NCBI GenBank assembly: GCA_027943335.1
Contig: BSBK01002929.1
Location: 1,148,501-1,212,500 of the forward strand
DNA length: 64,000 nucleotides
Source: Chamaecyparis obtusa
Lineage: Eukaryota; Streptophyta; Pinopsida; Cupressales; Cupressaceae
Direction: 5' to 3'
The position numbers and the translations under genes were made by a program. The notes under the pieces were generated by a model. The model worked only from the letters and a program-made list of their open reading frames with translations. It did no database searches and was not told where the DNA came from. Positions 50,537-63,384 of this stretch are shown one piece after another. Numbering within the stretch: the first letter of the stretch is position 1; every line of letters starts with the position of its first letter.

Positions 50537-50549
50537 CAAAGAGGGAGAT
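50537..50549 (+). other. Polypurine tract of copia B
   Basis: CCAAAGAGGGAGAT immediately before the 3' LTR start. Confidence 0.88.
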
Positions 50550-51817
50550 TGTTGGATACAATTATCTGAAGGACATTGTTGGATTAACTATGTGTTGTCT
50601 TTGATGTCATACAAATGTCATATCAATTATCATTCTTAGTATCTACTAAGTTCAGTCAGTCAGCTAAGCGGTTCTTAGTATCTACCAAGTTCAGTCGGTC
50701 AGCTAAGTAGTTCTTAGTATCTACTGAGTTCAATCGGTCAGCTAAGCAGTTCTTAGTATCTACCGAGTTCAGTCGGTCAGCTAAGTGATTCTTAGTATCT
50801 ACCGAGTTCAGTCGGTCAGCTAGGCAATTTTTAGTGTCTAAAGGAAACATGACAGGATAACAGTGTTAACTGAGCCTCTTTGGTTATCGAAGGAAAATCA
50901 GTGGTTACCGAGCTCTCTCGGTCTCCAAAGGATGTTGCAAAATTTGCTGTGGTTACTGAGTTCTCTCGGTCATTGAAGGAAATCTTTTCAAGATTAATGT
51001 TTACCGAGCAAGGTCGGCCCTTTCAAAGAATTTTGTTATTACAGTTTGTTTATCACAGCCGACTATTATAATAATTATTAGTGCCGACTTGACAATCTAA
51101 ATGATTATGAAATATATATATAGAAGGTCAAATGGTGAATAAAAGCAACAACATGCAAAAATCATTTTTGAAGAAAGGTGTGTGCGAATTTTGAAGGATG
51201 GTCAGATATCCTTGAGGAGCAGCAAAGATTTAATTGATCAGTAAGGATCTAGTGAAACAGAACAGAGATCTATGTTCAACAATTCAGTTGTAGGTCATTT
51301 CATTGTTACTCTCTAGCAATTGTAGCAGTGATATCAAAATCTCTTAACCGAGTTGGTTTAACAACCATTTTGTAAATCCTCTAACAAGGTGATAGTTCTA
51401 TTGAATTGTTTCAAGACCTCTTACAAGGCCACTCCTAACAGGGTGATTAAATCCTCTAACAAGGTCACACCTAATAGTGTGTTTTGTAACCTTTTACCGG
51501 GTTGGCTTCTAATCGAGCATCACTTTAGAAGAGTGAAAAATAGTAACTAGTTACATTGGTGGTTTTTCCCATATTGGGTTTCCACGGTAAATTTGGTGTC
51601 TCTTGTGTTCATGTTACTTTCTTTATTAATCAGTGATGAATGCTTAAAAATAGTTTAATTATTACACACTTTATGGATCATGTTTTCAACATTTCTCTGT
51701 ATATTTACCGAGTGGCACAGTAAATAATTTGTTAAGATATTTAAGGGATCAGTGGTAATATTTTTGTGGTTAACTGATTCACCCCCCCTCTCAGTTACTG
51801 CATCTATATTTCCAACA
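50550..51817 (+). repeat. 3' LTR of copia B
   Basis: 1,268 bp. It carries five 39-bp tandem units (50636-50830), a short TATA region (51112-51122) and a stem-loop array (51378-51578), and it ends TTTCCAACA before the CAAGG duplication. Confidence 0.96.
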
Positions 51818-51822
51818 CAAGG
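51818..51822. repeat. Target-site duplication of copia B, right copy
   Basis: CAAGG, matching 44576-44580. Confidence 0.92.
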
Positions 51823-53120
51823 AACTTTGGAGCCCATCTAGGATAAAAAAATCCACGCTCATGTGGTATTGGTCACACATCCGAAGGCACTTCCTCTAGA
51901 AATTTTGGTACACCTAAAGCCAAATTCAAGCATGCTTCCAAACCCACCATCACATCTTCCCATCATCCCTCCAAAGAATATAATGTCATTCCTCCTCCTC
52001 CATCATTGAAAACTAGGACAACCTATCACATTCCTCCTTCATCCTCTAAATCCATTTTGGGTCCCTATATCCCAAAATATACCATCACATCTCCTTCATG
52101 TACCAAACCCATTTTGGGTCCTTATGCCCCAAAATATCATCTCCCATCTTATCCTACTCAATCCTCCATCCACCAATCCCATCTCCCTAACACCCATCAT
52201 AAAAATCTAGTTCCTAGTCAGGATCAACAAAGGCACATTCCCACATCTCCTATCTACCAATCTCCTTCCATCTCTCCATCCATATCTCCTCCATCCCGCA
52301 CACCTCCTCATATTTCTTCTAATTATCCTCATAATTTGGATGCCAACTCAAAAATGCGTAAAGGTAACTATCCACAAGGATCCAAATATTTCCATGTCCA
52401 CTCTAAAAGACATGATCAAGCAAAGAAAAATCCAATCAAGAAATCCAATACGTCCCAATGGCCAAAAAGGCCCACCAAAGAAAAAGAAAAATCTACCACA
52501 TCCCAATGGCCACAAAGGCCCATCAAAGAAAAAGAAAAATCCACTACATCCCAATGGTCATAAAGGCCCACTAAAGAAAAAGCAAAAACTATGTGGATCC
52601 CAAAGCAAAGTGATGCAATGCATCTAAAAGAAACATACATAATAGCATCCAAAGTTGCAAATCCAATAGCTACTCATTCCCCTCCTCCATCTCCTAAATC
52701 CATTTTGGGTCCTTATATCCCAAAATCTTCTATCCTAAGTCCTCCATCCTATCCACATCCCATCCATTCCATCCACCCGCCTCACAACATGTGCCAATAT
52801 TGATCTTGATAACACCCCCCTATTATGATCACTTTCCATCCTTCCATCTAAACTCTTTCTACCACCATATATCTCTCCCCATGCATATCCCCCATCTCAA
52901 CCATCCAATCCATGCTTTTTCATAATCCATCCATCCTGATAAAGTTGTACCAACATCCAGTCAAAAGAAAAAATCATAGAAAACAAATCAAAAAATTCAA
53001 AAAATTAAGAAAAATATCAAAAAAAAGAAAAGAAAAAGAAAAACATTCCTCCAATAGTGAAAACTTGGCAATTCAAGCATCTTGGACAAGTACCATGATG
53101 AAAACCAAGCATCATGCGTA
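51823..53120 (+). pseudogene. Outer element: proline-rich ORF remnant with 16-residue repeats
   Basis: The frame from 51823 gives NFGAHLG, a stop, then GIGHTSEGTSSRNFGTPKAK and, from 52006, three LGPYxPK units (SKSILGPYIPKY, TKPILGPYAPKY, and later PKSILGPYIPKS near 52700). At 52453-52590 a 48-bp unit is repeated three times, encoding TSQWPKRPTKEKEKST with few changes. The frame breaks at 52561. The period being a multiple of three, with conserved residues, argues that this was once coding. Function unknown; probably a Gag-like structural protein of the outer element. Confidence 0.55.
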
Positions 53121-54012
53121 ATCCCTCCATCCTTTTCCTCTCTGCAATTGGGGGAAATTTCCTTCTAGCACATCATATCTAGTATCTCCTCCATCCCATT
53201 TGTCTCTTCACCTCCTTCATCCTCATTTGGATCTTGATAAAGAAACAAAGACCACCCGATATACATGCTTTTGGGAACCTTTTTGCATCCATTTCCCCAT
53301 TTCTAATCTTCAATCCACTGACTATCCTAGCTTTTATATGCCTTCCTCATCCTCTTGTCATCTTATCTTCCATCCTATCACTCCTCCCCCTCCTAATGCC
53401 TTTGAATGCATGAACCATCCTACATAGGGGCATCTTATTCCTTGGTGACATATTCCTTAGAGATTTTATCATATCCACCTTTCCATAACCCCATCCATCT
53501 TCCTTTCATCACCCAAATCCTTATCTTCATCCATCCAAATCCTTTTATCCATCTTCCTCTATCCAAATCCCCATGCATTCCTTTATCCACATCTAAGCAT
53601 TCCTCTATCCAAATCCCTCAACAAATCCTCTAGCTACATCCCTCAACATTTCCTCCATCCAAATCCTTCAACATTCCTCTATCCAAATCCCTCAGCATTT
53701 CATCTATCCACATCTCTAAGAAAATCCTCTATCACCATCTCTCAACATTTCCTCTATCTACATCCCTCATCATTTCCTCCATCTTTCCATCACTTGGTAC
53801 TTCCCTTGTCATTGGTATCTAGCTACAAGACACCCCTATGAAATCCAATGCCATACCATCCATATCCAAACATTCCCAGCAATCTTCCAACATCTAATAT
53901 TCCTATCCATATCCTCTAGCTATCCAAAATCCAACATCAAATCAACCTATCCAATCACATCCTTGGTCCTATTCCTAGTCTTGTGGACATCCTTGATCTC
54001 AATCCAATCATA
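53121..54012. repeat. Outer element: CT-rich region with minisatellite
   Basis: At 53560-53790 a ~28-30-bp unit (CTATCCAAATCCCTCAACA) is repeated about eight times with variants. The rest is CCATCC-rich, low-complexity sequence without a clear coding frame. Confidence 0.6.
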
Positions 54013-55495
54013 GGTTAATATGATTTAGAACAATAGAGAGGGGGGGTGAATCAGTTGTTCTCAGGTCCAAATGTATAAAATAAACTTTCAAAACTCTTCA
54101 ACAAATTAGATCTAACAACCAAAAGCTACTCAGTCATTACTAAATACATAACAGAAACATATAATAGTGCAATCCACTATCCAATTGTATTTAACTTGAA
54201 AAACATAGAAATGTTCAAACCAAAACATTCACACAAGTATTAACACTAGGATTTATAGTGGAAACCCAATTTGAGAAAAAACACTTTGTAACATGTTACT
54301 GATTTTTCACTTTTTCAAAGTGAGCTCTATGAAAAGCCAACCCTGTCAAAGGTTACAAACACACTGTTAAGTGTGACCCTATTAAAGGATTTCAACCAAT
54401 CTGTTAGAAGTGCACCTTGTTATAGGACTTACATACATTCCATTAGAATGCAACCTTGTTCAAAGGATTTATACATATGACTGTTAGGTCAACCTTGATT
54501 AAAGGATTTCAAACTGATACAATGGTTAGAAAGTAACATCAGTGTTTGATCTGAAAACATACAACTCACTTTGCAAATAATAGATCAAATTCCGTACACA
54601 CATGTTGGCTTACTTACTGTGATCCATTTCCATCTCCATCACTGATCTTCTCATAAATCCCTTCAAGTAATCACAACTCCTTCTCCTTCAAACTTTTTTG
54701 CTTATATAGTCAATAACATCAACAATAACTCTAGCATCCCCTATCTCAACGTCATGCTTAGGTTTCCTTAATACTTCCTCAATTAGGTCGATCCAACTTT
54801 TGCCACTTAATCTCCTCTGTAGATCTTAGGGTTAGCTTAGATTCATCGAATCCTTCCAACTTTATGTTCTTCATCCATCCTTCTAGAAACATCTCAAATC
54901 TCTTTATAGATTTACAATAAAATGGTTTACAGTGCATTAAATGCTTCCATACAATCAATAAATAAAGTCAACACGATTTACATAATCCAAGAATTCAACT
55001 ATTTTGGCTAGGAATCTAAATTCTTCCTCAAATGTAAATTATTGACGCTCGGTCAATACTGTGTTCAACTTCTCGGTCTTCAATGGGTAGCCCAGTCACC
55101 ACTGAAACTATTTCCTTGACTAATACTATCTTCCTTGGCAATTAACTGATGTTTAGTCAACACTGAATTTACTCGACATATATTGGCTCAGTCGACACTA
55201 ACATCACTTGGCTTAAACTAGATCTCTTCACTTTTGCTTGATTAAGCCTACTTGTTTAGTCTTCCTTCTTACTTGGATAAGCAATACATTATCTTATCAT
55301 TGTGCCACATAATCAAGTACTCATTGAAGTATCAAGATAACTCAACCTTTCCTTAGGTGCTATTGTTATCAACCTTGCCCTAATCCTTCTCAACAATCAA
55401 ATAGATATAGTACTTTTTTAGATAGCAACAGTCTTACTAGTTAAGGTTTGACATCAATGACAATACAACAATTGCTTCAATTACAGTTTCCAACA
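54013..55495 (-). repeat. 3' LTR of copia C
   Basis: 1,483 bp. On the element strand it starts TGTTGGAAACTG at 55495. TATA box ACTATATAAG at 54720-54711, and the stem-loop array is at 54500-54275. It contains CTCGGTCAA and ACCGAG-related words like the LTRs of copias A and B. Confidence 0.93.
54275..54500 (-). other. Stem-loop array in copia C 3' LTR
   Basis: On the element strand: CCTT-TAATC-AAGG, TGAC-CTAACA-GTCA, CATTC-TAATG-GAATG (54450-54436), CCT-ATAACA-AGG, CACAC-TTAACA-GTGTG (54375-54360), AACCT-TTGACA-GGGTT (54354-54339) and CACTT-TGAAA-AAGTG (54322-54308), then a weak CCCA/TGGG-type pair near 54280. The 5' LTR copy is at 60790-60537 with CACTT-CAGAA-GAGTG and CCCA-AAT-TGGG. Confidence 0.65.
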
Positions 55496-55991
55496 ATCTT
55501 CCTCTTTGGCATTGATGGCAACACCATATGAATAACACATGAATCACCAACCAATCCAAAACTTATCTGTCCATTATAAATATTTATAATATCCTTAGCT
55601 TCATTCTGATTTAGAATCAATTAGCCTTGCTTACATGACCGTCCACACAGTAACATCCACTTGATCTCTACTTAGTTCCTTTCCTCTGAATTTCTCCCTC
55701 GTACTTGATCTTCCATGAAATCTCACCATGTGTTTTCATCTTATTCATCTCCCTCTTTGACAATAATGCCAAATAAGCAACTAAAACATACATTCTTCAG
55801 ATGTAGATGTCATCTCATCAGTTCAATAACAATATTTCTCCCTCTATTATCTTTGCTTATGACTGATTATCAGCTTTGCTGTACTTTTCACAACTCTAGG
55901 CTGCTCCTAAAGTGTGACTTGTCTCTGCATCAATTTGTCAGATACACTTTGCAGCACATTTGATGCAGTGCTCGTAGCTTGAATAGGTAGC
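55496..55991 (-). other. Copia C 3' untranslated internal region and polypurine tract
   Basis: On the minus strand CCAAAGAGGAAGAT stands immediately before the LTR start (about 55509-55496). The rest, up to the Gag-Pol stop, is non-coding. Confidence 0.75.
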
Positions 55992-58900
55992 CTAAGCTAG
56001 GGGAATAACCCCTATTTGTCCTCTCAGATATTCATGAGCTTCTTTAGGTAAAGCTTTAGTGAATATGTCTGCTATTTGTTCCTTTGTATTCACATATTCC
56101 ATTCTGACCTCTTTATCTTGTACCAATTCCCTCAAGTAATGATACTTGATGGCGATGTGTTTGGTCTTTGTGTACATCATTGGGTTCTTAGATATGTTGA
56201 TAGCACTTGTGTTGTCATAGTAAATGACAACTAGTTCAGTGATCTCTTCTTTCATGCCTACCAACAATTGCTTTATCCATACCAATTTTGAATAGTTCAC
56301 TGCTACAGCCACATACTTGGCTTTAGCTGTAGATTGGGAAATGCAATTTTGTTTCTTGCTTGTCCAAGAATATAATCTCTATCCAAGAAAGAAAGCTCCA
56401 CCACTAGTACTCTTTCTATCATCTATATTTCCTACCCAATCAACATCAATATAGACTCTTAGTTCAAATATTTCATGCTTCTTGTAGTACAATCCATAAT
56501 CTACAGTCCCTTTCAAATATCTCATTGTCCTTTTGACAGCCATCATGCGATTTTCCTTAGGATTGGTGGAGAATCTTGCCACAATCCCAACTACTAAAGC
56601 AATATCTAGTTGGTTGTGAACAACATACTACAGTTTTCCAATCATGGACCTATACAAAGTCTGGTTTACTTCAGCAACATCATCATTTTTAGACAATTTT
56701 TGTCTAGTAGCCATGGGAGTACTTACTGGCCTTGAATCCTCCATACCAAAGGTTTTCAGTATCTCATGAACATATTTAGACTGGGTGATGAAAATACCTT
56801 TCTCCATATGATATACTTGTAAACCAACAAAGAATTTTATCTCCCTAAACATACTCATTTCAAATTAAGTTTGCATTTCATTTGAAAATTTATTACATAG
56901 GGCATCTTGTCCACCAAATATAATATCATCTACAAAAATCTTAGCCAACAAGATTCCTTTACCTTCTTCATCTTTCATGTACAGATTGCTGGTGTCATTT
57001 GTTCTTGAGAATCCAATCTACATTAGGTAGTTATGCAGCCTCTCATACCATGCTCTGGGGGCTTGCTTTAATCCATATAGTGCCTTATTCAGTTTGCAAA
57101 CCATGTGTCTCTTGTTTGGATCAACAAATCCTTCAGGTTGTTCAATGTACACTTCTTCTTCTAATATACCATTTAAAAATGCAGACTTGACATCCATTTG
57201 GTATACCTTGAAATCTTTTTAGGCAGCATATGCAAGTAAAGTTATTACTCCTTCCAATCTTTCTACAAGGGAAAATGTCTCCCCATAATCTATTCCTTCT
57301 TCTTGTGCATAGCCTTTGCATACCAGCCTTGCTTTGTTCCTAGTGATTTGTCCATGTTCATTCAGCTTATTTCTGAACACCCATTTTTTTCCAATGACAT
57401 TTTTGTTTTCTGGTCTCAGCACTAGAGTCCAGGTATCATTCTTCTCTATTTGGTATGTCTCCTCATTCATGGCTTGAATCCAGTCTTCATTTTCTAGTGC
57501 CTCCCTTGTTGTCTTAGGCTCAAATTCACACAGTAAACATGTAGGGTCTCTTAACTTGCTTCAAGTCAGAACTCCAGTTTCTTTGTCTCCAATGATTTGT
57601 TCAGGCTTGTGATGTCTCCTCACATATTGTGCCAAAATAGGTTATGCTCTCCTTTCTTCTTGCTCTTTAGGTTCACCAACAAGATTGTCAGATTCAACTT
57701 CTGAATGCTTGACAACCTCTTCCTGATACTCGACAGCTTCCTCCTATCACTCGACATGTTCTTCTTATCGCTCAACATTGTTTCCATGATGCTCGACATT
57801 GCTTACCTGAGACTCTACATCAGGTGCAAGTTTGTCACTTGCCTCTCCTTCTTCTATATATACAAAAGATCTATAATTTTCTTGTTCTATCTTGCTTTCC
57901 TGTTCATTTTTCTTGCATACTCGTCAACTTTGACATTTACACTTTCCATAATTTTGTTAGTGTTAGAGTTCAAACACTTGTAAGCTTTTCTTTTTGTGGA
58001 ATAACCTAGGAATATACCATCATCACTTTTAGCATCAAATTTTCCATTCCTATTGTCTTTTAGTATATAAAATTTGCTCCCAAAAATTCTAAAGTACTTT
58101 ACATTAGGTGCATACCCATGCCATAACTCATAAGGTGTAATATTTTTTACCTTTTTTGATATGTACTTGGTTTAGGGTATAAACAAGTATACTTACAACT
58201 TCTCTCCAATACTTTTGTGCAACATTCTTCTCAATCATCAATGTTCTTGCACAATCCATGATAGATTTGTTCCTTCTCTCTGCTATACCATTTTGTGGAG
58301 GTGTTCTAGGTGCAAACATCTATCTCTTGATTCCTCTATCATTACAAAATAGATTGAACTCATTGGATATAAATTCTCCCCTCGATTATATCTCAGACAC
58401 TTCAGGTTCCTACCTATCTCCTTTTCAACCTTAGCCAAATACCACTTAAAAAATTGAAAAGCATCAGATTTTTCTTTTAAGACCATTACAGTCATCATTC
58501 TGGTGTAATCATCAATAAACAGGATAAAATATCTAGCACCACAATAGCTTTGTACACCCATCGGTCCATAAAGGTCAATATGAACCAAATCTAAAGCATT
58601 CTCAGAAGTAAAAGTCTTGCTCTTGAAACTAGACTTTGTCATCTTACCCAACTAACATTGTTTTCACATTACATTCTCAGGTTTCTTCAATCTTGACAGT
58701 CCTCTCACTTTCTTCTTTTTACTAATTTCTACTAGATTATCAAAGTTAACATGACATAGCCGCTTATGCCATAACCATATATCATCAAGTTGTGCAATCA
58801 TACATGTCTCTTCAGATAGGTCTAGATAGTATAAATTACCTCTTGTCTATTCTCCACTTCCAATCAGTTCATTAGTGGCATCAAATATTTTGGCCTTCCT

Positions 58901-60224
58901 GTGATGAAATTCCACTCGGTAGCCAGTGCTATTAAGCTGTGCAACACTTAGTAGATTATTGTTAGGACCTTCAACCCAATAAGCATTTTCACAAGTGATC
59001 TTATCAGTCATCTTAATCAATCCTTTACCCCTAACAAGACATGGTGCATCATTACCAAATTTAACACTTCTACCTTTGTAATGATCTAAGGTATCAAACT
59101 TACTTTTGTCACTAGTCATGTGGTGTGAGAAACCACTATCAATAATCCACTTATCATTTTTGTTCACATAGGATATCAGTGCAGTTTTCTCATCCTCATC
59201 AGACTCATCTTTCATAGCAACATAGACTACTTCAATTTCAAAATCATCACTATCAGTGTCAGTTTCTTCTTCAACAATATAGCAGGATTTCTTACCTTTT
59301 CCTTTTGTAGTCCTTGTACCTTCGGTAACCTCTATCTTCTCTTTTTTCTTTATGCTTTCTATCACTTTCCTCATCCTTGTTAGGACATCTTACAGCTATA
59401 TGACCAACTTTATTACATGAAAAACATATGATAGGGATTTTACCTTTATACTTTCCTTTTCCCCTTTTCAATCTTTTGGCCATAAGAGCTTCAAGATCCT
59501 CTAGTTCTTCATCAGATGTGTCACTTTCACTTTCATTCTCACTGATGCATCTTTCTTTTTCTTTCTTTGACTTACTCAGAACCATTTGTGATTTAAATGC
59601 AAATTCAACATTAGCAATAGTGAAGTTATCATATTTAGAAAGCTCAAAAGCAGTAAGCTTACCAATAAGACTTTCCAAAGTAAGAGCATTGCCAGGGTTA
59701 CATCTAGATTCTTGAATTGCTAAAATTTTGATGGCATAAATAGGATGAAAAGTTCTCAAAACTTTTCCAATAATAGTCTCATCATCAATAGTTCCATTAG
59801 CTCCTCTAATAGCATTTACAACTTCTTTTATTCTACCACAATATTGAGCAATATTCTCGCCTTCTTGCATTTTCATTTCATCAAATTTACCTCTTAGGCT
59901 TTCGACTTTTGCCCTTAGTACATTTATGTCACCATCATAGATGTTTGCAAGAGTGTCCCACATTTGCTTTGCATTAGTGCAGTATTTGATGTCTTCAAAT
60001 TATAGATAGCTTAAGGCAGATGTAATCTCCAATATTGCTTGATTATGCTCTTATTTAGCTCTCATCTCCTCAGCAGTCAGAGGTGCAATAGGTGTAACAT
60101 AGTCATGCTCAACAGAATAATTTATTCAATCACCAATACTGGCTAGATGTAGTTTCATCAGACTCTGCCATGCAGGGAAGTTCTCCTTATTTAGCTTTGG
60201 TACCTCCTTATACATCTTGATCAT
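55992..60224 (-). pseudogene. Copia C Gag-Pol polyprotein
   Basis: ATG at 60224 (MIKMYKEVPKLNKENFPAWQ). UBN2-type Gag with stops near 60125, 60052 and 60001; zinc knuckle CFSCNKVGHIAVRC (59430-59389). A frame change near 59330 leads to protease WIIDSGFSHHMTSDK, in which the usual Cys of DSGC is Phe. Integrase has HIDLYGPMG and QNGIAERRNK, but the middle catalytic Asp reads Asn (LRYNRGE). Reverse transcriptase: [27 protein letters not shown] and FVDDIIFGG near 56925. RNase H: VDWVGNIDDRKSTSGG and YYDNTSAINISKNP. It ends GQIGVIPLA at 55992. Several stops. Non-functional. Confidence 0.95.
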
Positions 60225-60267
60225 TTATTTCAAGTACCTTTAAACTTGTTCTCTGTAAGCACCAACA

Positions 60268-60279
60268 ACTCTGATACCA
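60268..60279 (-). other. Primer-binding site of copia C
   Basis: On the minus strand TGGTATCAGAGT, one base off the usual TGGTATCAGAGC, 2 bp after the LTR end. Confidence 0.93.
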
Positions 60280-60281
60280 AT

Positions 60282-61767
60282 TGTTAATATGATTTAGAAA
60301 AATAGAGAGAGAGGGGGTGAATCAGTTGTTCTCAGGTCTAGATGTATAAAATAAACTTTCAAAACTCTTCAACAAATCAGATCTAACAACCAAAAGCTAC
60401 TCGGTCATTATTGAATACATAACATAAATATATAATAGTGCAGTCCACTATCCAATAGTATTGAACTTGCAAAACACAAAAATGTTCAAACCAAAACATT
60501 CACACAAGTATTAACACTAGGATTTATAGTGGAAACCCAATTTGGGAAAAACCACTTTGTAACATGTTATTGATATTTTCACTCTTCTGAAGTGAGCTCT
60601 GTGAAAAGGCAACCCTGTCAATGCTTACAAACACACTTTCAGGTGTGAGCTGGTTAAAGGATTTTAACCACTCTGTTAGAAGGGCGCCTTGTTATAGGAC
60701 TTACACATATTCCATTAGAATGCAACCTTGTTCAAAGGATTTATACATATGAATGTTAGGTCAACCTTGATTAAAGGATTTCAAACTGATACAATGGTTA
60801 GAAAGTAACAAAAATGTTTGATCTGAAAACATACAACTCACTTTGCAAATAACAGATCCAATTCCATACACATATGCTAGCTTATTGACTGTGATCCATT
60901 TCCATCTCCATCACTGATCTTCTCAGAAATCCCTTCAAGCAATCAAAACTCCTTCTCCTTCAGCCTTTTCTGATTATACAGTCAATAACATCAACAATAA
61001 CTCCAGCATCCCTTGTCTCAACCTCATGCTTAGGTTTCCTTAATACTTCCTCAATTAGGTTGATCCAACTTTTGCCGCTTAATCTCCTCCATAGATCTTA
61101 GGGTTAGGTCAGATTCATCAAATCCTTCCAACTTTATGTTCTGCATCCATCCTTCTAGAAACATCTCAAATCTCTTTACAGATTTATAGTAAAATGGTTT
61201 ATAGTGCATTAAATGCTTCCATACAATCAATAAATAAAGTCAACAAGATTTACATAATCCAAGAATTCAACTACGTCGGCTAGGAATCTAAATTCTTCTT
61301 CAAATGTAAATTACTGACTCTCGGTCAATACTGTGTTCAACTCCTCGATCTTCACTGGGTAGCCCGGTCACCACTGAAACTATTTCCTCAGCTAATAGTA
61401 TCTTCCTTAGCAATTAACTGATGTTTGGTCGACAGTGAATTTACTTGGCATATATTGGCTTGGTCAACACTAACATCACTCAGCTTAAACTAGATTTCTT
61501 CACTTTTTCTCAGTTAAGCCTACTTTTTTAGTCTTCCTTCTTACTTGGATAAGTAATAAATTATCTTATCATTGTGCCACATAATCAAGTACTCATTGAA
61601 GTATCAAGATAACTCAACCTTTCCTTAGGTGCTATTGTTACCAACCTTTCCCTAATCCTTCTCAACAATTAGATAGATATAGTACTTTCTTAGGTAGAAA
61701 TAGTCTTACCAGTTAAGGTTTGACATCAATGACAATACAATAATTGCTTCAATTGCAGTTTCCAACA
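60282..61767 (-). repeat. 5' LTR of copia C
   Basis: 1,486 bp with TG..CA ends. At the place of the 3' LTR's TATA box (CTATATAAG) it reads TGTATAATC (60980-60971), a weakened TATA. Confidence 0.93.
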
Positions 61768-61772
61768 TCATC

Positions 61773-63370
61773 ATCATTGGGATGTGTCCTTCCCAAAAAT
61801 CCTTGTGTCATTTTAGGACACATCATCCATCATCACCCTATCCACCATTAGTCTATCTTGGCTTTCCAGCCCAACTGGGGCATCATCTTGCATATCGTTG
61901 TAGAATCGACTTCATCCCCAATCCCTTGTACATCCTATCCCAGAGTATTGTACCCTAGCATCGATTGTGTCTCCACCTAAGCTCATTTGTACATATGCAT
62001 CTTTAGGTCCCATCCTTTGCATCAGTCGATCCTTGCGTCATTGTGACCTTTGTCCCTATCCAGCTAAGTGCTTTAGCAATCATCCCTTGGTCCCTTTGAG
62101 GTTTGAGTATCTTACCTATCTCTTGTCATAGGAATCCTAGTTCAACAATCCATCATCATTCTTTGTAGGATGTATCCTTCCTCATATCAGACCAATCAAA
62201 TCAATCAATCCAATCAATCATCATCCATCATCCTACCTATGGCAAAAGGTGTGTGAGATACTTGTTATTTCATTTGTTCCTTTGGATCTTTGCTTATCTT
62301 TTGAGCTTCCTTGTAATTATCTCCTTGTCCTTTGTACATATCATCATGTCATTTTGTACATATCCTCGTTAGTCTTGTAGAAACTATGATCAAATAAATT
62401 ACATCACCTAGCCTTGCACTTCAACAACATCTTTTGTCGACTATCCTTATCACATGATTATCCTTGATTCATCATTTACCAACATCAACTCAACATTATC
62501 CTCATGAAACGGGTCCTTGCAGGATGTATCCTTCCTCATGTCCAACCTAATAATCCATCATCAATCAAATGGGTCCATGTAGGATGTATCCTTCCTCACA
62601 TTCTGACCTAATCCCCCCCCATTAGTCCATGAATCTCTCTCTCCTTGGTAAGGGATGTCTTCTAGAGTTATCATTGCGATCTTGGATTTTGTCCTTTGGA
62701 TCTTGTTTATATTTTATGACTTCTCATTGCTCCTCTCCTCAAAGTCACCATGATCCTTTATATCATGGTGCGCTACAAATGAGGATAATCTAAGGCATGC
62801 ATTTTTTATCATCGTTTTGCTTATGCATCAGTCATCTGTTTGTGGTTTCTCCAGTATCATTTCCACCATGCCTCCTCCGGGTTTCATGTGATGTTGGGGA
62901 AACCCTTTGCATGCTTTTTTTTTTGTATCAGTCCTATGCAACACTGGTGATAAGGCCTTGTGTTCCTGGTAACCTTGGTAGGTCTCTATCATTTCTATAT
63001 TAAACTAGGCTATGCTCTCCAAAATATCCAACATAATGAGCCCCCTAAATCCCCCATCCTACATCCAACATTATCCTACATCATACATATTAATCTTACA
63101 TCTTGTATCCTTCATATAGCTTCATCCCCCATCCTACATCTCACATCATATTGCATTTATGCATCTTTTCTCTTAGAAGGACATCTATTTATCCCCCCTT
63201 TCTGTCTTTCTTCCTCCTCTTCCTTCCTCTTTGTGTCATTTTCGAGAAAATTCCCCAAAGTTTCTTCTTTGCATTATTTTCTTGAGGGGGCACAACCCCT
63301 TATCTTCTATTTTTGCCTGGGGCATCTTATTTTCTTGTCTTTGATGCCACGTCATTCACGACATCACATC
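61773..63370. other. Outer element: last internal segment, non-coding
   Basis: CT-rich, with recurring phrases such as GGATGTATCCTTCCTCA (near 62168, 62523 and 62587) and CATCCTATCC. No coding region recognised. Confidence 0.5.
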
Positions 63371-63384
63371 AAAGAGGGACAAAA
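63371..63384 (+). other. Polypurine tract of the outer element
   Basis: AAAGAGGGACAAAA directly before the LTR start TGTAGACACC. Confidence 0.85.

Larger units (their letters stand above)
54013..61767 (-). mobile_element. Copia C: complete LTR retrotransposon on the minus strand
   Basis: 5' LTR 61767-60282, primer-binding site 60279-60268, Gag-Pol 60224-55992, 3' LTR 55495-54013. The flanks TCATA (54008-54012) and TCATC (61768-61772) match at four of five bases, a worn target duplication. The 3' LTR's terminal CA reads CC on the element strand. By eye the LTRs differ by about 7% over the first 200 bp. The element lies inside the outer element in the opposite orientation. Confidence 0.94.

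Noticed and set aside
57705..58009. Plus-strand hydrophobic open frames resembling membrane proteins
   Set aside because: They lie opposite the copia C polyprotein linker and integrase; shadow frames.
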